From contig NZ_BROH01000017.1 in assembly GCF_027923545.1 (NCBI RefSeq), positions 27,345-91,344 on the forward strand: a DNA stretch of 64,000 nt. Reading direction: 5' to 3'. The notes below the pieces were generated by a model. It was not told where the DNA came from. It did no database searches and worked only from the letters and a program-made list of their open reading frames with translations. This document shows, piece by piece, positions 1-6,979 of this stretch (positions are counted from its first letter, which is position 1; every line of letters begins with the position of its first letter). Made by a program: the position numbers and the translations under genes. Source of the DNA: Sinisalibacter aestuarii. GTDB lineage: Bacteria > Pseudomonadota > Alphaproteobacteria > Rhodobacterales > Rhodobacteraceae.

Positions 1-2
1 CC

Positions 3-407
3 AACGTTACCGTCTACACGAACAGGCGCAGTTATTACTTTAACGTCCAGGAGACCCGCAGTCCGACCTTTTACGTGGTCCAGTTCCGCTACCCCGAAGA
101 CAATACGCGGCCCACACGTGCCATCGCGGCCCAAGCGCCGAACTATAATTACGGTGCCAGCGCGCGGACCGAGTTCACCCCCACCCGTGTCTGGGATGAC
201 GGGACCTTTACGTATTTCGAATTTCCGCGGAACGCGCCGGTGCCTGCGATCTTCCGCTACGCCAATGGCCGTGAGCGCACGGTCAACACGCAAGCCACCG
301 AGGACGGCGTGATCCGGGTTTCAGGCGTGAACCGACAATGGGTGCTGCGGATCGGGGAGGAGGTAGTCTGCATCGAGGCCACACCACCTGCGGGGGTAGG
401 CTCATGA
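3..407 (+). CDS. virB9: VirB9-like type IV secretion protein, 3' part
   Basis: This is the C-terminal 134 residues of a VirB9/TrbG/CagX-type protein; the start lies left of the window and the frame is open from base 3. VirB9 forms the outer-membrane core complex of type IV secretion systems together with VirB7 and VirB10. The stretch TRVWDDGTFTYFEF followed by PAIFRYANGRE is typical of the VirB9 C-terminal beta-sandwich that contacts VirB10. The stop overlaps the virB10 start as ATGA, so the two are translationally coupled. The identity is supported by the motif and by the virB10-virB11 order that follows. Confidence 0.85.
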   Translation, partial: NVTVYTNRRSYYFNVQETRSPTFYVVQFRYPEDNTRPTRAIAAQAPNYNYGASARTEFTPTRVWDDGTFTYFEFPRNAPVPAIFRYANGRERTVNTQATEDGVIRVSGVNRQWVLRIGEEVVCIEATPPAGVGS

Positions 408-1783
408 GCGATACTGGAAACGCAGACCTCGAGAAACGCCTCGCTGCTCTAGAACAAGGTAAGGGCGCTGGTTCGCCCCCTGCCCCACGGCGCTCACCGC
501 TGCTCGCTTTGGTCGTCGTCCTCGTGATCGGCGCGGGCGGTGCGTTGCTCTATCTCATGTCCCAACCCGAGGAAGAGGAAGCCCTTCCCACGGCCACGCC
601 GGACGTGTTCCAGAACGAAGGCGACGGCTTCGGCGCTATCGAGACCTTGCCACCGCCCGAGCCCGAGGTTGTGTTCGTCGCACCCGATCCGGTGGAACCG
701 AACGCCGAGCTTTTGGCGCAACTCGCCGCCCTTCAGGCTCAGATTGAGGAATTGCGCAACGCCCCCGAACCGGTCGTCGAGGAAGACACGGCTGCCGCCG
801 AAGCCATCGATGCGCTGACCGCTCAGATCGCAGCGCTGCAAGCCGCCTCGGAAGCCGCACAGCAACGATTCCAGGACGAACTGACGGCGCGGGATCGCAG
901 CCTTGAGCAACTCCGCATGGATCTGGAACTGGCCCAACTCGAGGCGAACCGCCCGCTTCCGGCACCCGTCGGTCCTACCGAGGACGAATTGCGCGCGCGG
1001 GAGGAAGAACGGCTCCGCCGCGAGGAAGAGGCACGGCGGCTGGCAGAACTCGAACGCCGCGCTGCTGAGGAGCGCGCCTTCCAAGAGCGGCGCATCGCCT
1101 CGCCCACCATCGCGTTTGGCGGCACGTCCGGAGCGAATGAGACGGCGCTGACCGAGCGCACCTTTGGCGAAGTGACGGATTTCGTGCTGAACGGCGCGCT
1201 GCCCACTTCGGTGACACAGGCAGAAGTCATCGCCAATCCCTCCAATACGATCATCCAGGGCACCATGATCCAGGCCGTCATGGAAACCGCGCTCGACAGC
1301 TCCCTGCCCGGCCAGACCCGGGCCGTTGTTTCCGAGGATGTCTACAGCGTCGATGGCGCGCGCCTCCTGATCCCGCGCGGGTCCCGTCTTATCGGGCGTT
1401 ATCGCTCCGGCGTCGATATCGCGCAGCGCCGGGTCACCATCGCCTGGGACCGGATCATCCTGCCCGACAACCAGACGATCCAGATCAGCTCCTTCGGGGG
1501 TGATGAGCTGGGCCGCTCCGGCGTCACCGGCTTTGTCGACACGCGCTTCGATGAGCGCTTCGGCTCGGCAGCGCTGATTTCTCTGATCTCCGCCGCGCCA
1601 AGTGCCGCCGCTGCGAACGTGCAGGATGAGACCGCGGCGGATGTGCTCGAAGACGTGGGCGATGATCTTGCCGATGCCACGGACAGCGTGATCGGCGATT
1701 ACCTTTCGATCGGCCCCGTCATCTACGTCGACCAGGGGGCCCGCGTCACGGTGATGGTCGACCGCGATCTGGAGATATTCTGA
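404..1783 (+). CDS. virB10: VirB10-like type IV secretion protein
   Basis: VirB10 spans the inner and outer membranes and couples ATP-driven changes to opening of the secretion channel. From the ATG at 404 the protein has 459 residues: a short cytoplasmic N-terminus, one membrane helix at about residues 33-52, a long Glu/Arg-rich and Pro-rich periplasmic section with coiled-coil character (about 90-235), and a C-terminal TrbI/VirB10 beta-barrel domain (about 270-459, with GTMIQAVMETALDSSLPG and LLIPRGSRLIGRY). An open frame reaches back to 338, but the ATG at 404 overlaps the virB9 stop by four bases and begins the usual hydrophilic head, so it is preferred. Confidence 0.9.
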   Translation: MSDTGNADLEKRLAALEQGKGAGSPPAPRRSPLLALVVVLVIGAGGALLYLMSQPEEEEALPTATPDVFQNEGDGFGAIETLPPPEPEVVFVAPDPVEPNAELLAQLAALQAQIEELRNAPEPVVEEDTAAAEAIDALTAQIAALQAASEAAQQRFQDELTARDRSLEQLRMDLELAQLEANRPLPAPVGPTEDELRAREEERLRREEEARRLAELERRAAEERAFQERRIASPTIAFGGTSGANETALTERTFGEVTDFVLNGALPTSVTQAEVIANPSNTIIQGTMIQAVMETALDSSLPGQTRAVVSEDVYSVDGARLLIPRGSRLIGRYRSGVDIAQRRVTIAWDRIILPDNQTIQISSFGGDELGRSGVTGFVDTRFDERFGSAALISLISAAPSAAAANVQDETAADVLEDVGDDLADATDSVIGDYLSIGPVIYVDQGARVTVMVDRDLEIF

Positions 1784-1787
1784 GCCC

Positions 1788-2771
1788 ATGTCGCTGAGCT
1801 ATCTCGAAACCTCCCTCGACCGGATCGAAGCCGCCGCCCGCGACGATGTCATCGAGATCTGCATCAACCCCGACGGCTCCTGCTGGGGAGAATTCCAGGG
1901 CGATCATTTCATGCGCAAGCTGGAACAGGCATTGACCGCAACCGAAGTGAAAGACCTCGGCAACCAGATCGCCTCTTCTGCCAACACCACGATGAGCAAG
2001 GACCGCCCCATCGTCTCGGTCTCAATCACCTACAAGGGGCGCCCGATCCGCGCACAGGTCATCACCCCGCCTGCCGTGCTCTCGGCCATGTCGATCAGCC
2101 TTCGGTTCTTTTCCAGCTTGCCGCTCGACGGGATCGCACTCGACTTTCTCTATGGCAAGGAACGCAAGCTTGAAGAACTCCGCCTCGAGAAAACCCGCGA
2201 ACTGCGCGAGGTCGTGGCCGCGGGCGTCATCGACGATGCGCTGGCCTTTTGCGTCGACAACAAGCTCAACATGATCGTCTCTGGCGGCACCTCCACCGGC
2301 AAGACCGTGGCTGCGCGCAAGATCCTCTCTCACGTGCCATCAGAGGAACGGATCGTCACCATCGAGGAAGCCGCCGAGCTTCTGCCGACGCAACCGAATG
2401 CCGTGACTCTGATCGCCAATCGTGACGCGGAGTTCCAGACTGCCGATGTGCTGCTCACCGCGACGCTGCGGATGCGGCCTGACCGGATCATCCTCGGCGA
2501 GGTACGCGGCAAGGAGGCCATGACCTTTCTGGAAGCCATCAACACCGGCCATGGCGGATCCATGACCACACTCCATGCCGAAACCCCGCAACTTGCCGTG
2601 CAGCGGCTCGCGATCGCGGCACTCAAGACCGAAATCCCGATGACCTATGCCGACATGATCCAGTACATCGAAAATTCCATCGATGTTATCATCCAGGCCG
2701 GTCGCCATGACGGTCGGCGCGGCATTACCGAATTCTACCTTCCCGGCGCTAGTGAGACTGGAGCTTCCTAA
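1788..2771 (+). CDS. virB11: VirB11-like secretion ATPase
   Basis: This is the hexameric cytoplasmic ATPase that powers pilus assembly and DNA transfer at the base of the secretion channel. The 327-residue length is normal. Visible motifs are the Walker A GGTSTGKT (residues 166-173), an Asp box-like segment with IEEAAEL near 192-198, and the block ILGEVRGKEA (235-244) followed by TGHGGSMTTLHA (253-264), which is the Walker B/His-box region of VirB11/PulE ATPases. It starts 4 bp after virB10, and its TAA stop overlaps the next ATG by one base, so it belongs to the same operon. Confidence 0.93.
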   Translation: MSLSYLETSLDRIEAAARDDVIEICINPDGSCWGEFQGDHFMRKLEQALTATEVKDLGNQIASSANTTMSKDRPIVSVSITYKGRPIRAQVITPPAVLSAMSISLRFFSSLPLDGIALDFLYGKERKLEELRLEKTRELREVVAAGVIDDALAFCVDNKLNMIVSGGTSTGKTVAARKILSHVPSEERIVTIEEAAELLPTQPNAVTLIANRDAEFQTADVLLTATLRMRPDRIILGEVRGKEAMTFLEAINTGHGGSMTTLHAETPQLAVQRLAIAALKTEIPMTYADMIQYIENSIDVIIQAGRHDGRRGITEFYLPGASETGAS

Positions 2772-2959
2772 TGAAGACCTTTGAATACGACATCCTGTTT
2801 TTCCAGGTGAAGAAGCAAAAGGACTACGACGCGATGCGAAGCGCCTTGAATGAGCGCGGCGCGGAGGGATGGGAAATCATTACAGCTGAAGCAGGTGACT
2901 ACGGCTACACCACGTTCTTGAAGCGAGAATCTTTGGCGACGAAGGCGGCTTCAGAATGA
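2771..2959 (+). CDS. Small DUF4177-like protein in the virB operon
   Basis: A 62-residue soluble protein resembling the DUF4177 family: it starts with a beta strand (FEYDILFF), has the helix YDAMRSALNERGAEGWEII and ends in TTFLKRE. That pattern of an alpha/beta fold with a GAEGWE motif is typical of DUF4177, whose function is unknown. It begins at the TAATG junction with virB11 and its stop overlaps the next gene by four bases (ATGA), so it is co-translated with the secretion genes. A role in secretion is inferred from position only. Confidence 0.7.
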   Translation: MKTFEYDILFFQVKKQKDYDAMRSALNERGAEGWEIITAEAGDYGYTTFLKRESLATKAASE

Positions 2960-3360
2960 TGCGGGTCCTTACGACTGCAGGCCTGCTCGTTGTCCTCGGC
3001 GCAACCGCTGGCGTCGCTCAACGGAATCTGATCCCAACTCTCGACAAACAGCCAGATGTCTGTCCCGACCAGCCCCCGGAGCCACAGTGGATGCAAGACA
3101 TCGATGTGCGCGATTCCCACAAACGGCTCCTGATCCAACAAATTTATCGTGCGCAGAGCATGCAACGCATCGTTGAAGCCCGAAGCTGTGAATGTCCCAC
3201 ACGATATCCTTCTTGGGCAGCAGCCAAACAGGTCTACGTCGAGCATTTCGCCGCATTTGAATACTGGGACATCGTGGAAGCGGCGTCAGAATACAGACGC
3301 CAGGCAAATCAGCTTCGACGCGAAGCCATGCCAATCTGCGACGCCGCTGGAAACTGGTAG
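2956..3360 (+). CDS. Secreted hypothetical protein in the virB operon
   Basis: A 134-residue protein with a convincing signal peptide: MMRVL, a hydrophobic core up to about residue 18 and a likely cut after AGVAQ. There is no lipobox cysteine. The mature part is short, mostly helical and has four cysteines (C39 region, a CEC pair and one near the C-terminus) that could form disulfides in the periplasm. It lies between virB11 and virB6, where some VirB systems encode VirB5- or VirB7-like small periplasmic components, but I see no sequence signature for either. Call it an exported accessory protein of unknown function. Confidence 0.65.
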   Translation: MMRVLTTAGLLVVLGATAGVAQRNLIPTLDKQPDVCPDQPPEPQWMQDIDVRDSHKRLLIQQIYRAQSMQRIVEARSCECPTRYPSWAAAKQVYVEHFAAFEYWDIVEAASEYRRQANQLRREAMPICDAAGNW

Positions 3361-3366
3361 GGTTTC

Positions 3367-4446
3367 ATGAGTGTCGTCACCTACTTCGTAGAAACGGCCG
3401 AAGGCTATCTCAATACCGCTGCTGAGACGCAATTCGGTGCGGTCGCCGCAACAGTCGGAACGACGCTGGTTCTCGGCACCACACTTGTTGTCATTCTCGT
3501 TTTCATCAACACTATCTACCAGTATCGCGCCATGGACGGGCGCACGGCCTTTTGGCTGGCCGTGAAAGTCGGGCTGATAGGTGTCTTTGCAACGAACTGG
3601 GTGCAGTTCAACATCCTTGCCGCGTCGATCCTGAACGGGATCGATAGCATTGCCGGGTCGCTCGTGGCCTCCGTCGGCGGCGGGTCACCTGGCCCATCTG
3701 GCACCTTTGCAGAGGAGTTCGATGACCTGATCGCGGCGCTCGGGGACTACCTGAATGCTGCGGGATCTGAACTGAACTGGATGGCCGGTGCCCTGTTGGA
3801 CACCCTTGGGGTTTTGCTGCTCTCGATCCTCGGTGGCTTGGCTGCGTTCATCGTCGTTGCGTCCAGGCTCATGATCGCTCTGCTAATTGGGATTGCACCG
3901 ATCATGATCTTCCTAACCCTCTTTGAAGTGACCAAGGATTATTTCGCGCGCTGGCTTTCGGCGCTGATTTCCTTTGCGATGTACCCGATTGTTGTTGCCG
4001 GCGTGTTCGCAACGATCACGGGTGTGTCGCGTGCCTTACTTGCCGAGCTCGGAGACCCGGAAGGCGCCTCCAATATCGGCGCGCTCATTCCGTTCTTCAT
4101 GATGGTGCTGATGGCAAAGGGGTTCATCATAGCAACGCCCTTCCTGGTTCGGGCGATTTCGGGAAACATCATGATGCCAGCACTCTCAGCCGGCTTCGGA
4201 GGAAGCTATGCCTTTGCCCGAGGGCTTGCAGGCAGCCAACAGGTCTACAACCGCTACGCCATCGGAGGCGCCACCGGGGCCGAATACGCAGCTCTGCGCG
4301 CGCGTCAATTCTTTGGTGTGCAAGCGTTGCCAAGCCGACCCAATACTGCGGGCGGGCCAACCAAAGCCCCTCCCGGCGACGCGACCGGAACCGGCGCTCA
4401 GATGCTGGCGCAGCTTTCAAGGTTGGGTCGTCTCGGCAGACGGTGA
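3367..4446 (+). CDS. virB6: VirB6/TrbL-like inner-membrane channel protein
   Basis: A 359-residue polytopic membrane protein. Hydrophobic segments are visible at about residues 25-50, 60-80, 140-165, 165-190, 200-225 and 240-265, followed by a soluble C-terminal tail rich in Gly, Pro and Ala. This is the topology of VirB6/TrbL, which forms part of the inner-membrane translocation pore. It starts 6 bp after the preceding gene and is the last gene of the + strand operon; the next genes are on the other strand and converge on it. Family assignment rests on topology, length and position. Confidence 0.8.
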   Translation: MSVVTYFVETAEGYLNTAAETQFGAVAATVGTTLVLGTTLVVILVFINTIYQYRAMDGRTAFWLAVKVGLIGVFATNWVQFNILAASILNGIDSIAGSLVASVGGGSPGPSGTFAEEFDDLIAALGDYLNAAGSELNWMAGALLDTLGVLLLSILGGLAAFIVVASRLMIALLIGIAPIMIFLTLFEVTKDYFARWLSALISFAMYPIVVAGVFATITGVSRALLAELGDPEGASNIGALIPFFMMVLMAKGFIIATPFLVRAISGNIMMPALSAGFGGSYAFARGLAGSQQVYNRYAIGGATGAEYAALRARQFFGVQALPSRPNTAGGPTKAPPGDATGTGAQMLAQLSRLGRLGRR

Positions 4447-4650
4447 ACAGACTAGATGCGGACTTTTTTGCGCGACAGTTAAGCTCTGCAACTTAGCTCC
4501 TCCAAACGCACTAATCGCTACAACAGCGATAGGTTGCGCCGTTCAGCAACGGCAGTGCGGGAGATTGGCGGCCTTGTGCAAATGCAACTTGCGCTCGCAG
4601 ACTGTAGAGAATGCTTTATTTTGGAGGTCAGGGCAGATTCTTAGGCTGTT
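4447..4650. other. Convergent spacer between virB6 and the Dnd island
   Basis: A 204-bp spacer between two converging operons. It marks the left border of the phosphorothioation island, and the sequence is visibly richer in A and T than virB6. I see no gene, no tRNA fragment, no direct repeat and no clean intrinsic terminator in it. Confidence 0.5.
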
Positions 4651-5880
4651 TCAAATTCCTATAACCTTCTCAATTTCTTTACGTATGAAGGTCCTGCCAG
4701 AACCTGAGGCATTTTGGAATTCAGTTGAGGAGAAATCGATCTTTTTGGCCGGGCTCAGAATTTCTTCAAAGTAACCAGAGCTTATGTCCCTATTCTCAAA
4801 CGCATCCGATGCTAGCTTTCGTAGAATGTCGAAAATGGCTTGCACACCTACGGTTCGAAAAATGTACGAGCCCTCATTCGCGTCTTCCCAAAAAACTCTG
4901 TCTGCCGCTTTTAGATAGTTTAGAACCATCTTGAAGATCACTGCGTCGTTACCTTCGATGTAAGCGCTTCTCAGGGGAGATTTGTCCTTTGGGCCTTGCA
5001 ATAGAACATTTCTGGTATGGGCGTCGCCTTCTCGCATCAGATTGGCGTCTCGCTTCGGATTGCTCGAATAGAGCCTCATAATTCCGTCAACTGCAACGGC
5101 AGTCGAAATTCGCCATGTGGCTTCAGCGGCGATCTTCTCCAATCTCGAGTCCCGCTTCGGCGCGACCATGATGCGGCCTCGCAAGGGTGAGTCTGTGTCT
5201 GTTGCCAACTTTCGAGCAAAAAAGACGGCCAACTTGTCTGGCGTCCAATACTCCTCTGGTTCGTCAGAAACGTTATACCCGAACAGTTCAAACGTCAGAC
5301 TGCGGTCTACCCGTTTCTGCGTGGAGTTAATGGTTGCAAAGATTTGGGCTTGCAGAGCTTTGGGCAGGTCAATGAAGATGGAACAAATCAGGTTCATGCT
5401 CCGCAGAGCTTCCGGATTAGCTTTTGCAAAAGAAAACAACCTGTGTTGACCATCAATCACCGCTGCAAGCTTTGCGTCCGATGGGATAGTTAGCTTGTGA
5501 CAACCGTCATCAGATACCTGAACGGTCCATGCGCTAGAGACATCTTTGGACTCTTCGCCTTCCTCCTCCGCGATGTCTTCATTCTCGGTTTGATCGAATC
5601 CGGTCTCACGATCATAGTTAGCAGCGACTATGATTGAGTTTGGAAAGGCTGAATCTACACGGTTAATATAAGAAGCGATTTCGGACAGGCGTTTATCTTG
5701 TATCACCCGTTGTGTGCCTTCAAGCGAATAACCCACTCCGTCTGGATTAAGAGATGCGCTCATTCTGTCGCTTGCGCAGACACGAAGCAACATTTCAGCT
5801 GGGAGTACCGCAACATAAAAGCTACCCAGACGCTGGTCGACCCGCAATGCAGGAACTGTAAAAGGGAATTGAATATCCAT
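4651..5880 (-). CDS. DGQHR-domain protein, second DndB-like protein of the island
   Basis: A 409-residue protein carrying the motif AAVIDGQHRLFSF with DGQHR at residues 143-147, then a helix with FATINSTQKRVDRSL. This is the signature of the DGQHR superfamily, which includes DndB and resembles ParB-like folds. An acidic insertion (about residues 96-112) is unusual. It differs from the island's dndB (21502-22608), so the island has two DGQHR proteins. It starts one base before the stop of the membrane-protein gene (TAATG), so the two are co-translated. DGQHR proteins associated with phosphorothioation are known; whether this one senses modified DNA is inference. Confidence 0.75.
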   Translation of the reverse strand: MDIQFPFTVPALRVDQRLGSFYVAVLPAEMLLRVCASDRMSASLNPDGVGYSLEGTQRVIQDKRLSEIASYINRVDSAFPNSIIVAANYDRETGFDQTENEDIAEEEGEESKDVSSAWTVQVSDDGCHKLTIPSDAKLAAVIDGQHRLFSFAKANPEALRSMNLICSIFIDLPKALQAQIFATINSTQKRVDRSLTFELFGYNVSDEPEEYWTPDKLAVFFARKLATDTDSPLRGRIMVAPKRDSRLEKIAAEATWRISTAVAVDGIMRLYSSNPKRDANLMREGDAHTRNVLLQGPKDKSPLRSAYIEGNDAVIFKMVLNYLKAADRVFWEDANEGSYIFRTVGVQAIFDILRKLASDAFENRDISSGYFEEILSPAKKIDFSSTEFQNASGSGRTFIRKEIEKVIGI

Positions 5881-6422
5881 TAGTCTACCTTGAATTCGCT
5901 CAGGTTTCCCTTCACCGCTCTGGTTGTGCTGCCACCTGAAGCGGCGTCGATGGGGGCGTTTTGATAGGTTAGTTCGTCACCGTTTGTGAACCACCAAAAC
6001 CACACTGCAAAGATTCCAAACCAGACCGCAGCTCCGAGGGACCAGGCAGGATGAACCGGGTAAAATATCGTTATCAGAACCACGCCAAAAAACGAAACAA
6101 AGCAGGCAAGTAAAGAAAATGAGACCAGAACCTTGTCTGAATTACCGGTTGAGCTCAAAATGAGTTGGAGCGATGCTGAACCGATCAAAGCCGGGAAGAA
6201 CGTGGATAACGCTGTGAGCAATCCTGAGTCATCCGCCGATTGTCCAAGCTGGCCCTTGATAATTTCTACCCAGATGCCGAGGCCACCTAAACATATGATC
6301 GCCAGAATGACGTAAAACACAAAGGGTACGTTCTTGAACGGTTGCCAAGTGCGGCGCCAGATCTCGCGACCTAGGTACTGCCAATCACCCAGTTGTTTAG
6401 GGTTCGTGTCTTTGCTACTCAA
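5880..6422 (-). CDS. Four-helix membrane protein of the Dnd island
   Basis: A 180-residue integral membrane protein with hydrophobic segments at about residues 34-55, 80-100, 105-128 and 130-148 and soluble ends. No enzymatic motif is visible. It is translationally coupled to the downstream DGQHR gene (TAATG) and separated from the upstream small gene by about 125 bp, where a separate promoter could sit. Membrane proteins paired with a nucleic-acid sensor are frequent in defence systems that act through membrane damage, but that role here is only an inference from context. Confidence 0.65.
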   Translation of the reverse strand: MSSKDTNPKQLGDWQYLGREIWRRTWQPFKNVPFVFYVILAIICLGGLGIWVEIIKGQLGQSADDSGLLTALSTFFPALIGSASLQLILSSTGNSDKVLVSFSLLACFVSFFGVVLITIFYPVHPAWSLGAAVWFGIFAVWFWWFTNGDELTYQNAPIDAASGGSTTRAVKGNLSEFKVD

Positions 6423-6547
6423 AGGGCTTCCCCTCGCTGATTGATGCGGCTCGGGATGAAACTGCTAAACGATACGAATGCTTCATCGAACTGTGGCATC
6501 GACACCAATATCGACGCATGCTCGACCTGAGTGCCGTGCAGCCTTGT

Positions 6548-6979
6548 TCAAAAATTCGCCAACTCTGTAATGTCGTCAAGTATCGTCTGATCGCCCTCTT
6601 CTCTGTGAATCAGGGAAAGCAGACCTTCCCGCCAGTCTTGTTTGCCGCCCGAGATCTCCCTTTTCATGATCTCAAGGCCGCCATTAGCATACTCTTCAAA
6701 ACACAAGACACGCTCGGCTTCGTTCGAAGGAGCCAGCATCTTTGGATCGCTGTTTTCCTCGATTGCAATCATGCTCATGATGGTTCGATCAAAATCACCT
6801 CTAAACACTTCGAGATCGATGGGCTCTGAGCTCTTCTGGAATGGCTTCCGATTTCCGCGCCGGAACCCCAAAGCAGCCGCGAAGACAAGGACATCCTTGA
6901 AGGTTGGGAAAATGCCTTCGTCTCGTAGCTCACTGAGCATTTCTTCGAACTCGGCGGGGCGTCTTACTCTAGTGGCCAA
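6548..6979 (-). CDS. Small Dnd-associated protein
   Basis: The frame is open from 7015, but the best start is TTG at 6979: a strong GGAGGG lies 5 bases upstream and the product then begins MATRVRRPAEFEEML. The 143-residue protein contains GIFPTFKDVLVFAAALGFRRG followed by KPF and SSEPIDLEVF, which I recognise as the style of a family annotated as dnd system-associated protein 4. Its function is unknown. With the TTG start it overlaps the end of the upstream ATPase gene by 11 bases, so translation is coupled. The family assignment is from memory of the motif. Confidence 0.6.
   Translation of the reverse strand: MATRVRRPAEFEEMLSELRDEGIFPTFKDVLVFAAALGFRRGNRKPFQKSSEPIDLEVFRGDFDRTIMSMIAIEENSDPKMLAPSNEAERVLCFEEYANGGLEIMKREISGGKQDWREGLLSLIHREEGDQTILDDITELANF

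Noticed and set aside
494..1789. 431-codon frame antisense to virB10
   Set aside because: Shadow of a G+C-rich gene; virB10 on the + strand has membrane segment, TrbI domain and operon context.
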